A DNA stretch of 22,500 bases from Cryptococcus deneoformans JEC21 (taxonomy: Eukaryota; Basidiomycota; Tremellomycetes; Tremellales; Cryptococcaceae), in the NCBI RefSeq assembly GCF_000091045.1, contig NC_006682.1:360001-382500 (forward strand), written 5' to 3'. Of this stretch, positions 9,701-19,230 are shown piece after piece. The notes beneath the pieces were generated by a model. It made no database searches and was not told the origin of the DNA. It worked only from the letters and a program-made list of their open reading frames with translations. Numbering within the stretch: the first letter of the stretch is position 1; every line of letters starts with the position of its first letter. A program made the position numbers and the translations under genes.

Positions 9701-10396
9701 GATTTGAAAGCGTTGGTAAGTGGGATATATGGACATCTGGGGACTGTTGAAAGGAATGTAAGTGAGAATATCAAAGTGCTAGAGCCTATGCTCATGGTCT
9801 GTTCATCAACTCGTAGCCTGTCATCAGCCGCGTGAGTCATGATAAGGGCCGTTTTCAGTCGTTGAAAAAAGGTCACCAGCTGAATTGCTCCTTGTTAGGA
9901 TTCAAAAGCGGCAATCAATCGTGAAATGCTCAACTATCCGTCCAGAACCACCCATGCCTCCCGCATTTCCGAGATTCGGGACCGTTACGGAGCTTTACAC
10001 CCCACCACCATCAACACCCTCCTCGCGGAAAACCTCCTTATGGCACTTTCAACGTCGCTTAAAGCTACAGATGACCGATCACTTGTGCTTGAGACCATGT
10101 CCTGTCTCGGTATTCTACAACCCCGTGCCATACCTAGCTTGATTCCTGATCTTCCAGACCTTATCATGAGTGAACTGAAATATGCTCTCAAGTCGAGGGA
10201 TAGCGCAAGAGATGCCAACTCCACCAATGTGAGCGCGGGGTTGCTGTTTTTGAGCAGTACAATGCACACCAGTGGGGTGTGGATGGAGCGATATTGGGGG
10301 GATATGGAAGAGCTAATGGGAGAGTGCGTCAAGAATGGAGAAGCATTGCCGGTGCTGAGAGGACTGGATCTTGTTTTGGCCGCGATCAACGACTAG
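6712..10396 (+). CDS. Large alpha-helical (HEAT/ARM-like) repeat protein, family not recognised
   Basis: I do not recognise this protein. Exons are 6712-6761, 6818-6863, 6932-7046, 7160-7306, 7375-7435, 7502-7640, 7707-7943, 8008-8698, 8752-8922, 9012-9300, 9361-9796 and 9899-10396, giving 959 residues. Nearly the whole length is Leu/Ala-rich amphipathic helix pairs (for example LALCIILGVERSSP and LAKRIVQTLTDIID), typical of armadillo or HEAT solenoids. There is no signal peptide and no catalytic motif. A charged loop with EEKKKGDDD near residue 475 probably breaks the solenoid. The N-terminus starts MTSFIRNLYDFF. The last intron is the weakest: GTCTGT at 9797 is used as donor, but a stronger GTAAGT at 9759 is also in phase 0 and would remove 38 residues. 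A scaffold or adaptor role is likely from the fold only. Confidence 0.8.
9340..9358. repeat. (TA)n microsatellite inside an intron
   Basis: An alternating TA run sits immediately before the CAG acceptor of the 9301-9360 intron of the helical-repeat gene. It replaces the usual pyrimidine tract and should vary in length between strains. Confidence 0.85.
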
Positions 10397-10560
10397 ACAA
10401 AAATCGTATTAATGTACAATGTACTATCAGTTGTTTACCAGTTGTCAACTATGCACTTTGCACTTCGTTCCTGTCTCAATTAGAGCATATCATCCATTAT
10501 AGGATTCCTATTCATACAAGCACCCAAAAGTACAGATTCTCCAAAGATTTTAATGACACC
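10397..10560. other. Convergent 3' spacer
   Basis: Two genes meet tail to tail with 164 bp between stop codons. Both 3' ends must be formed here; the AT-rich text suits poly(A) signals for both directions. No other feature is seen. Confidence 0.5.
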
Positions 10561-13500
10561 TTAATCTTCATCAGACTCTTCATCATCTTCCTCGTCATGA
10601 CCAGAACTTCGTTTGAACAATTCTACAGTTTGAATGTTAGTATCTGATCGACAAGAAGGCATCAAAAACATACTCATGATATCATCCATGGTTAATTTCA
10701 TAACACCCTTGCCAGTCTGTCCAGACAGGGCTGCATTGGCCAATTCTCTCTTGCTGTTCTGAAGAATCAAAATACCTGGGGTATATTAGGTGAGTTTTGC
10801 TACATGGAGCAACACCATCGAAACTCACGATCCTCAACCGTCTCCTCAATTGTCAGCTTCCAGATGTTTACATCAAGCTTCTGTCCAAGTCTGTGAACTA
10901 TATCAGCCACTATCCGTAGACTGGTCTAAAACAGTCTGTTCTACTCACCGATGAGCACGATCAAAAGCTTGGTCTTCCAAACTGAACACAGTGCTGTTAG
11001 CTACAGAATACGGACGATCCTTGAGAGGAGCTCACGCGGGGTTCCACCAGAGATCCATCAAGATGACGTTGTTGCAGCACGTTAGGTTAAGGCCTGATTG
11101 TCACTCTCAGTACCTAGACTACCCAATTGCGCGGGGGAGACATACCAGTACTACCCGCTTTGAAAGAGATGAGGATGACCCGTGTCTTGGGGTCGTCACG
11201 GATCTTCGCCAAAGATACTTGTCTATGATCATTCCTCATAGACCCATCATCTGAGAATCTTTCAGCTAGCCATCATTTTCCAACAGTAGCAGATACTGAC
11301 ATCGCACATATTTGATATTGTTCTCTTTCAAAAATGGCTCGACCAAATCCAAGAAGCTCGTGAACTGGGAAAACACTATGGTCTTCTCCTTGTTTCCGCT
11401 CTTCTCATCAATTTCTGAAAGAAGTTTGAGGAGCATACGGATCTTAGCACTGGTAGGAGGGAGCGCATTTTCGGAAGCGCCTGATTGACGGCGCACTCGT
11501 TGTGCAATTTTTTCACAAGCGTCACAATGCTGTGATGAACTGTCATCAAGCCTACGACATGACCGTCAGCGCGTGGTTTGACATCACACCTGATGGTGAA
11601 ACTTACTTTACGAAGCACATTTGGCAAGTTTTGCCCTTTGCGACTCCGAGACCTCCAAGCAAGTCTGCTAACTCGTCGGCTTCGTCCTTTTCTGGAGCAG
11701 CTGAAATAGAGGACTTGGATACCGCATCGGTGATTGCGTCAACATCGGTATCTAAAGACTTTGTAACCAAAGAGGGATGGACACAAGCTATAAAGAATTA
11801 CATCGGTAAGCCGTGGAAGTTGACGCCGAGAGCGGACCCACCTTGTCTCAGCCGAAGGAGCAAAGTCAATACCGAAGTATAATTGGCATTAGCAGTACCG
11901 CTCTTGATGAACTGCCCTCATACTTAACATGCTGCAACTCTTCATAATGAAAAATGACTTGCCTTGTTGAATGTCAACGTTGTCTTCTGCTCAAGGGCGT
12001 CATAAAATGCTCGTTCATCGGCATCGAATGCACAAGGTAAGACCTGGACCGTCCTACCAGGTAGGTTCAAGATCTTCTTGCCGTCTAACTCTAGGTGTCA
12101 GTATATCTCTCTGCGTTAGATGAAACACAAGAGCTATGCTTACCAATTTCAGCATCCTTGGTACGTCGAAGCATGATAGCCTTCAGAACGACATGCAGCC
12201 TCTTCATGGCAAGCTTTGTACGACCATCCTTGACAAGAGACGAGATACGCTCCTTGAAAACGTGCCAATCATCAAGAGGTTTCGCTCGCAAGAATTGGAA
12301 CAAAGAAAAGAGTTCTTCCACATTATTCTAAAATGGCGTTAGTATCTATATAGGACATTGGGGAAACATATCTCACTTGAATAGGAGTACTGAGTGTGGT
12401 TGTCAATAAATGAGGACGATAGAGCGCGACAAAAAGACTTACCCAGTCAAACACCATCGATACTTTGCTCTCAACCCAACCGCTGCCTTGGCCGCCTTAG
12501 TATTCCTGTTTTTAATGTTCTGCGCCTCATCTAATATTACATGTAACTTAGTTGTATCACCGAATTGTTGTCATGCGTAACTCACCAATGACAATTCTCA
12601 GCCATTTGACTTCAAACAGTGCGCTCATAGTCGCCTTCTTCTTCGGAGCCTTTTTCCTACCAGCCGGAACTTCCTCATCGGATTCGTCGTCATCAAGTCT
12701 CTTCTGGCCCTTTGTCTCCCACACGCCAAATTCTGATGCGAGAGTTTGGAAGGTGGTGATTACGACATCAAAGCCTTCGAGGGTCTTGCCAGCTACAAAT
12801 CATTTAGTATGGACTATAATGACTGGATGTGCACGCACATTTAGTACGGCTTGGACCGTGATGTGTGGTGACCTTTAACCTTCCGGGCTCTGTTTTTGTT
12901 CTACACTCCGTCGCCCACTGCTCCAAGACTGCAAGTGGAGCGACGATCCTATCACCGCGCATGTCAATTTTCATGTCAAGACGAAACCCAAGAGTTGACC
13001 TACAAAGTACCGGCCTTATAGCCTGCCTTTTTCTCCGCTGCTGTAGGCTTACCCTCCACTATTCTCGCCAGAGTTTGCACAGTCTTACCCAAACCCATAT
13101 CCTAGAACTTGTCAGCTAAAAGTTGAACATGTGGCCGCGAACGTAAACTCACGTCAGCCAAGATACCTCCATACTTCCTCCCGGTTTCTCTCTGTTTCAT
13201 CCACCTCACACCTCGAACTTGATGGGGCATCAGTTTCATACCCTTCGCAAAGCCTTCCACAGTATCCTCTCCTTCTCTCATACCCTCATCTCCCATCTCG
13301 TCTTCACCATCACCGATGGCACCGCTTAACAACTCTTGCATGTGCTTTTCGGCATCACCATTGTAGCGCATGTAATCTTCAGCCGTAATTGGAACGCTGT
13401 CAATGTTGAATGCTTCCCGAGGAACATCGTCATCCTGGTTAGCAGGCTTTGGAGGTGCGATTGCAGGACGGGGGTCGGGCACGACACCGGGATTCACTCC

Positions 13501-13977
13501 GCCTGGTTGGACCCATGATGGCCAGCCATTGACATAGCCACCGGTTCCAAATGCGGGTTGGTGTGTAGGTCGAGCGAAAGTCTGCTTGGGCTGAGGAACC
13601 TTCTCTTGTTTGAAAGCATTGGGTGTAGCAGGTTTGATGTAGCTGCTGTACGCACTGGCGGAAGGCTTCTTTGACTTGGAAGGGATAGAAGACCCGAACG
13701 AGCTCAAGTCATAGTCGGCACCAGTCTTGGCCCTATTGGCTCTGTCTCCGCCACCTCCAAGTGTCACACTGTTGCCGCCCGCGTAAACGTCGTAGACGGG
13801 ACCTTGACTTCCACTGGCGTAGCTGCTGTTATTGTAGTAATATGATCCTGAATGGGAGGTTTTCGGACCGCCTGCATTTCTAGCGGGAGCAGGGGAAGAA
13901 TTCTCCAAGGTCAGATCGACAATGGGTCTACGGACAGGAGGGGTGGCTGCCGAGTGAACGTCGATCGTTTCCATCAT
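10561..13977 (-). CDS. SNF2-family DNA translocase, Rad5/Rad16/Uls1 class, with degenerate zinc-finger insert
   Basis: Nuclear ATP-driven DNA translocase. Seventeen minus-strand exons: 13977-13153, 13101-13004, 12948-12839, 12792-12586, 12530-12443, 12389-12377, 12327-12144, 12084-11963, 11911-11842, 11787-11607, 11551-11301, 11250-11146, 11093-11036, 10981-10949, 10890-10829, 10775-10674 and 10622-10561; 856 residues. Walker A is DDMGLGKT (about 275), motif II DEAQ (414-417), motif III LTGTPIQNN (about 441-449), then KTIVFSQF, GSTGLNLT and DRAHRLGQ (about 780). The N-terminus has a SUMO-interaction-like IVDLTL (19-24). Between the helicase lobes, where Rad5/Uls1 carry a RING, only CxxC-x11-CxxC remains (627-645). 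The closest roles are those of Uls1/Rrp2 or Rad5 in replication stress and SUMO-linked remodelling. The start is uncertain: the frame stays open to about 14100 without an ATG, so an upstream exon may exist. Confidence 0.9.
11912..11962 (-). other. Probable GC-AG intron in the SNF2 gene
   Basis: Read on the minus strand, the exon ends ...TTCAACAAG and the intron begins GCAAGT and ends GGGCAG, 51 bp. Joining gives FNKFIKSGT, which fits the Rad5-class consensus at this place. No GT donor nearby keeps the frame. Confidence 0.8.
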
Positions 13978-14635
13978 GCTTGGTGTCGATTGCGAGCCTC
14001 TGGGCGATGGTTGTGGCGCGTTCACCGGTTTCGAAGATATAAAATTCCCGAGAACTGTTTGGGCAGTTGAGTAAAGAGACGATCGTTCGACGAAGTACAC
14101 AATAGGGCAAAAAAGAAACGAACTCCTTTCGTTCGCTCCGGTAACAAATGTGTTGTTGTTGTTTGTTCAAACGCTATTACGTAAGGCATACGATAATTGA
14201 TGAATGAATGATGATGACTTGAACGAAACGAATGTCGCCGCTGCGTGGGGCTTCCCGCCCGCCAGCAGCTGCTTTCGCATCTTTTGTCACACATAAAAAT
14301 TGGGGGATGGAGCCTTAGGTATTTACGAGGCAGATGTCGACAATCCAGGAAAGAGGTCATAGATAAGCCAAGCTGACGCCTATAGTGACATAAATACATG
14401 CCGGACTTGACGAACTTGGGCCCCATAATTTCATTACCCAGAGAAGTCATTTCAGTGGGTCAGCTACGAGCATGCATTATATCCCTAAAAGCCATGGTTC
14501 AGAGTAAAATGATTGAATATGCTACACAGATGCATGTACTTGTATTATATTGCCTTATAATGTTACCTCCAAGATAAAATGGTAAAAATGAAAACTCTAT
14601 TATTCTAAACGTAGGTCCGTATAAAGATCGTACAC
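13978..14635. promoter_or_regulatory. Upstream region of the SNF2 gene and 3' flank of the MFS gene
   Basis: This 658-bp stretch lies between two minus-strand genes. The part next to 13977 stays open in the SNF2 frame to about 14100 and contains PVNAPQPSPRG-like coding text, so it is either 5' UTR or the remainder of the first exon. An ATG at about 14289 (minus) opens a short frame that could splice to CAG at 14057. The rest is AT-rich 3' flank of the transporter. No other feature is supported. Confidence 0.45.
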
Positions 14636-16560
14636 TTATTGAACAGTCCTTTTGGACCTCTTCCTTACAGCGGCACCCTTATAATAGAAGTAGAAAGGAA
14701 TGGGCATGATGACCACAGAAACAAGAGCAAGAAGAAGACCACCGTACTGGAAACCAAGGTTATGGAAGAGCTGGGTGATCCAAAGAGGGACAGAAGCACC
14801 GATGAGGGAACGAGTCATGTTCTTGGCTGAAATAGCCGAAGCGGCGACATTCGCATAAGAGTCAACGACGTACTGACAAAGAAAGTCAGCGCGGATCGAC
14901 AAGATACCAAGATGAAGCGTGACTTACAGAGTTACCAGAAATATAGATGATGACCATGGAAAAACCGAAGAGGATACCAGAAATGCAAGGGCCCACCCAA
15001 ATGATACCAGGATAAGAAGTGAAGGCAAGGATGAACAAAGCCACTGGAAGAAGTAGGGCGCCGAGCATCATAGGGTAGAGACGAGCTTCAGGAGCTGGGC
15101 CGTACTTTTCACTGTGCTGCCTGTAGAGACGCTCTTGGACGGGCATCAAACAGTTGGCGATGGCAATACCGATCTAAGATAAAGGATTAGAGGTGTCCAG
15201 CAAATAATAATCAAGAAAGTGTAGCTCACAATAATAGAGATGAAAGTGACACCGGTCATACCCATAGACCAACCTCGAATCTCCTCAAAAGCAATGGGGA
15301 AGGCAAAGAAGGTGGCGTAGAGAAGGGCGTAGACGAAGGAGAGGTAAAAGGTGAAAAGAATGATGATGGGCTCGCAAAACATGAGGATAATGGGCCTAAC
15401 CATGGCGTTCTTGAGGGTCTCCGAGAAGGGGAGACGGTTAAGGTCATGTTCAGAGACGTAAAGTTGAGTCTGGTATTTCTTGTTGAGCTTGTTGGCTTTC
15501 TTTCGAAGAAGGAGGGGAGCGAGAGTCTCGGGAGTGAAGATACAGAGGACCATAGCGGCGCCAACGAAGATGAAGAGAACCCAGTATATCCAACGCCAAG
15601 TGTGGGTTTTTTCGGCGATCCAGCCTCCAAACAGTGGACCGAGACAAGGCCCCATACTGTGGTCGTCAGAAAAGGTTACCCAATAAGTAAAAAAGATCAC
15701 TTACAAGAGAGTAGAACTGAACATGGCCATAGGGAGACCACGATCCTTTGTGTCCCAAACGTCGGCAATGGTACCGCCTACATTGGTAAATGGTGCGGAT
15801 GAAGCAAGACCAGCAATCATACGACCAGCAAGCATGGTAGCAATGTTCTTGGCAAGACAAGAAGGGAGAGTGAAAAGGAAGTAGAAGATCATGCTGACGG
15901 CATAGATAGGTCGTCGACCGATAACTTCACTCACTGGAGGACGATCGTCAGCTCGTAGACCATCAAATATATTATGGGTGGAGATGTAAAAACCTACAAG
16001 GAGCGAAGATAAGAGGACCAATGCCGAAACCGGCGACGAAAAGAGTGATAGAAAGGTAGATGGCTTCGTCGGAGACGTGAAGAGTTTCGGCAGCACCAGG
16101 AAGGTCACCAGTTGGCATGGCACTGCCAAGGGCGACGACAAGACAAAGAATAGAGGCAGTAATGGTGGCATACCTGGTAGTGATGTCGTTAGCATTTGCA
16201 GATGATATTGTCAACTAATAAATGAACTTGCCATTTTCGGGTCTTGGTCCATTCCTTGGGATCTTCTCCCGGGTCAAAGTGCACAGTCATCCGCCCATCA
16301 CCAAGCTTCTCCGCATCCCCTGCAGACTTAAGGACAGCCTCTTTGGAGCCATGTGATGATGGCTCTCCGGCCAGGGTACTAGCGGAATGGGAATGGGCTG
16401 AGTCCGTACGAGTATTGGTTCGAGTGGCGGGCCTTGATTCACGACTTGCAACAATTGTGATCACATCGGATTCCTCCACATCTTCATCACGAAGGACTTC
16501 TTCTTGAGCGTCGGTGTAGATAGGGGGTTGGGCAAATTCAGCCTCTACTGGTTCCAGCAT
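14636..16560 (-). CDS. Major facilitator superfamily transporter, DHA1 drug:H+ antiporter / polyamine type
   Basis: Plasma-membrane efflux carrier with about 12 membrane helices. Minus-strand exons are 16560-16232, 16173-15998, 15933-15705, 15656-15230, 15173-14928 and 14872-14636, giving 547 residues. The first ~100 residues are a hydrophilic, acidic and Ser-rich cytosolic tail. The membrane part opens WYATITASILCLVVALGSA. It shows the MFS loop 2-3 motif as LSEVIGRRPIYA, a helix 4-5 DRGLPMAMFSS, and the helix 5 antiporter-type segment GPCLGPLFGGWI. This order matches fungal Flr1/Tpo-like DHA1 carriers. The central cytosolic loop is Lys-rich. The first intron (16231-16174) begins GC rather than GT. 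The substrate cannot be predicted. A canonical TATAAAAG lies about 173 bp upstream of the ATG. Confidence 0.92.
16174..16231 (-). other. Probable GC-AG intron in the MFS gene
   Basis: Minus strand: the exon ends ...CGAAAATG, the intron runs from GCAAGT to ACCAG (58 bp), and the next exon starts GTATGCC. The join makes RKWYATIT, the expected start of helix 1. Reading through reaches a stop within 19 codons. Confidence 0.85.
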
Positions 16561-17327
16561 TTTGTATGTGTGCTTGTGATGTGTCTCTGTAGTGGTAGGT
16601 AGGTGAAGTGTAGTGTTTCTATTGGTATATTAAAGGTTCGAGAACAAGTAAAGTGAGTTATGGAGAGGCCCAATGTTTTGATACGAGTTGGAATACATCC
16701 TGTTCTGTGAGTACGGCTGAAGCTTTTATACCTTTTTATGAGAAAAGAAATTTCCAAGATGTATGAGGTGTACCGCGGTCCGCCTCGTGCGATTAGCCTG
16801 CGTTAGAGAGCCCTTTAATGGAGTTATCAGTGAATAATAATATGCGGGTACTGAGTATGAGATGACGCCCATAATTTTTGGTGATAAAATGGATCGATGG
16901 TATGGGATGGAAGAAAAGATGATGATCATGAAACTGAAATGTAAGAAAATACGTACATCGCACTGAACCCAAGGCCGAGGTGAAACGTGAAGGACCCACC
17001 CAATCATAGAACGGACAGCTCCTCGGCCGCGGAAATCCTTATTACGGCCGGCGGTGATGTCCCCCAACTTTTCGCGCCTACTACTGCTATTACTAGCAGT
17101 AGTAGTGCTTTTTACTGCGCCTAATAATGACGAAAAGTGGTGGGTCACCGCGGTACCTAATAACGGAAGTGGCCGCTCCCCACGGATTGTTATTAATTAA
17201 TTATTATTATTATTTGTTGGGTGACCAACTCACCACGACCTAATAGGTGCACGAAGAAGCTACTGTAAGGCCGAGGATATCCAAGTCAATCTGAACACCG
17301 TCCCAAATCCCAGCGGCACCACCTAAA
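16561..17327. promoter_or_regulatory. Divergent promoter between the MFS transporter and CRD1
   Basis: This 767-bp region feeds two genes pointing away from each other. It contains TATAAAAG on the minus strand (16733-16740) for the transporter, and three exact CCGCGG palindromes at 16773-16778, 17027-17032 and 17148-17153. It also has an 11-bp inverted repeat at 17078-17105, a smaller GTTGG/CCAAC inverted repeat at 17216-17229, and an ATT-rich run around 17190-17215. CCGCGG is the core of the yeast Pdr1/Pdr3 response element; its meaning in this organism is unknown. No ORF here looks real. Confidence 0.6.
17078..17105. repeat. 11-bp perfect inverted repeat with 6-nt loop
   Basis: Left arm CTACTACTGCT (17078-17088), loop ATTACT, right arm AGCAGTAGTAG (17095-17105). 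The arms are exact reverse complements. There is no T-run behind it and it lies between divergent genes, so it is more likely a protein-binding palindrome or chance structure than a terminator. Confidence 0.9.
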
Positions 17328-18606
17328 ATGCTTTCAACAACCCCCAGAGCCTTTTTTATAATACTAGATGTCGCCGCTCATAATCTACCCTTCAAGCTTC
17401 AGACTCAGGCGGCTCACTTGAGAACCAAGTCCCGTTATGCCGCGCGACAACTATCGACTTTGGTGGAAATGAAACCGAGGGTTTTGAGCAAGCAGTCACT
17501 CCGACCGGCGTCGCCGAGACAGCTGCTGCGTATGGAAAACAAGATGCAGGGATGCAAACGTTATCTCATTAGTGGAAAATCCAAAGCCGTTGATGCGGCC
17601 GCCGCCACATCCACTGTCAGTCTCTTCGCCTGGTGTCAGACCGCCGAGCTAACTTCGAGCAGCATGAAACATCCCCGGAAACACCGTTAACGAAGTCTGA
17701 TAAGGAAAAGAGCTTAACAGACCTCTATGAATCACCTTACACCATCCCGAACGCTCTCACATTAGCTCGATTACTCGCGTGTCCGGTCCTTGGCTACATG
17801 ATCGTGCAAGGTGACTATGCATGGGCGACGAGTATCCTGTTTGCCAGTGGTGTAACGGACTGGGTGGGTACTATCTGGGTAGACGATGTAATGAACCTAA
17901 TTTCCCTCGGATTCACTAGTTGGACGGTTGGCTTGCGAGACGATACAATAGTTTCTCCGTTTTGGGATCCATTTTAGATCCAGCCGCCGATAAGGCGCTG
18001 ATGACGACGTTGGTCGGTACACTGGCATGGGCCGGACTTCTTCCCGGTAAGTGGACCTCGGTATGGGCTATACAGAGCTAATACGTCTTTGCTAGTACCT
18101 CTTGCAATCCTAATCGTTGGGCGAGATGTTGCACTCTCAATATCTGCTTTTTACTTCCGATTCATTTCTCTTCCGAAGCCTGTATGTGTCTCGGAAACAC
18201 GGGATGTGAGAGCTGACCTCGAAGGCTGCAGCGAACGTTGCGGCGGTACTTTGACTTCTCGATACCGTCGGCTCAAGTAACCCCGACAAAAATCAGCAAG
18301 GTGGGTCATGTTCACGCACTTTTTAGGAATTCACGCACTTGTTACGAATTCGCTGACTCCGTGATCCAGATAAATACTTTGCTTCAGCTTATGCTTATGG
18401 GAATGACCACAATTTCTCCTCTTCTCTCCATTTCTCTTGCTTTACCGCTGCAAGCGCTTCAGTGAATACCGTTTACCTCATTGTACTGGTGTTCATCACT
18501 GACATCTTACAGATGGACCGTGGCTGGAACAACGATTTGGAGCGGGTTGAGTTACATTGGAAGATCTGGTGTCAAAATTCTGAAGCAACCAGCCAAGGGT
18601 GTTTAG
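17328..18606 (+). CDS. CRD1: Mitochondrial cardiolipin synthase (CDP-alcohol phosphatidyltransferase)
   Basis: Inner-mitochondrial-membrane enzyme joining CDP-diacylglycerol and phosphatidylglycerol to make cardiolipin. Proposed exons are 17328-17529, 17640-17863, 17920-18046, 18096-18181, 18232-18300, 18370-18461 and 18513-18606, giving 297 residues. The family signature DGx2ARx8Gx3Dx3D is complete: Asp144, Gly145, Ala148, Arg149, Gly158, Asp162, Asp166. The N-terminus is rich in Arg/Lys/Ser with few acids, as expected for a mitochondrial presequence. Several hydrophobic segments follow, including LPVPLAILIVGRDVALSIS. YESPYTIPNALTLARLLA before the signature is typical of eukaryotic Crd1. The first intron is the least certain join: GTATGG at 17530 to CAG at 17639 keeps frame, but another pair is possible. 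The rest is secure. Confidence 0.9.
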
Positions 18607-19230
18607 GTGATGATATCTATTATCAGGCATGCATCATGTATGGCATCATTGCAGTACTCTTTCTTTGTACTCTTTCTTTCTTCGGCTCTGACATGAAAGA
18701 CCAATATCATGGGGTTAAGCTTCTTTATGTGACATATAGTACAAAACTACTGTACAAAACTCATCACTGAATTGTTAACGATAAATGTGGCGATGGCTAG
18801 CCATCTTCTTGTTCTTTTCCTCCACTTTTTTCGTTGTTGAGAGTTGCTTAGAGGGTCTCTCGCAAGTGCCACGCCGCGTGTCTTCACCCTCTCAACAGTG
18901 AAGGTAGTCGATCCTTCGGGATCCGTCCGGATTTTGTCCCAACGGTCAATATGTGACGAATCTGACGGAAAATAACCCAAACGGATATAAGTTGAACTCC
19001 GTTGCCACTGGTTCATCTCCACCTCCAACATGACAAAACGTCATCGGCGCGGTGTTCCTTCAAAACGACAAGATGGAGCTCGCTGCGAGCGAGGATAAAG
19101 TAATAAGAGGAGCGATACAAATAATAATATTTGCTTGTTTTTCGCCTTTACTTTTCAAGGATACGATCCAAGTTATCTCCACCATCAACAGCATTCCCAC
19201 ACATAAGTGCGGAAATAACGAACTCAGACC
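18607..19230. other. Intergenic region CRD1 to J-protein gene
   Basis: This 624-bp region lies between two plus-strand genes. It contains a perfect 13-bp tandem pair (18654-18679) and a 10-bp repeat, GTACAAAACT, at 18739-18748 and 18752-18761. A minus-strand open frame at 18747-19031 has no recognisable motif and I do not call it. No TATA box is obvious before 19231. Confidence 0.45.
18654..18679. repeat. 13-bp perfect tandem repeat, two units
   Basis: GTACTCTTTCTTT occurs at 18654-18666 and again directly at 18667-18679. It lies about 50 bp behind the CRD1 stop, probably inside its 3' UTR. Confidence 0.95.

Noticed and set aside
18311..18340. 11-bp direct repeat TTCACGCACTT at 18311 and 18330
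   Set aside because: It lies inside a CRD1 intron with no other sign of function; probably a small local duplication.
18747..19031. 94-residue minus-strand open frame between CRD1 and the J-protein gene
   Set aside because: It has no recognisable domain, no splice-supported extension and no promoter signal; this length is expected by chance.
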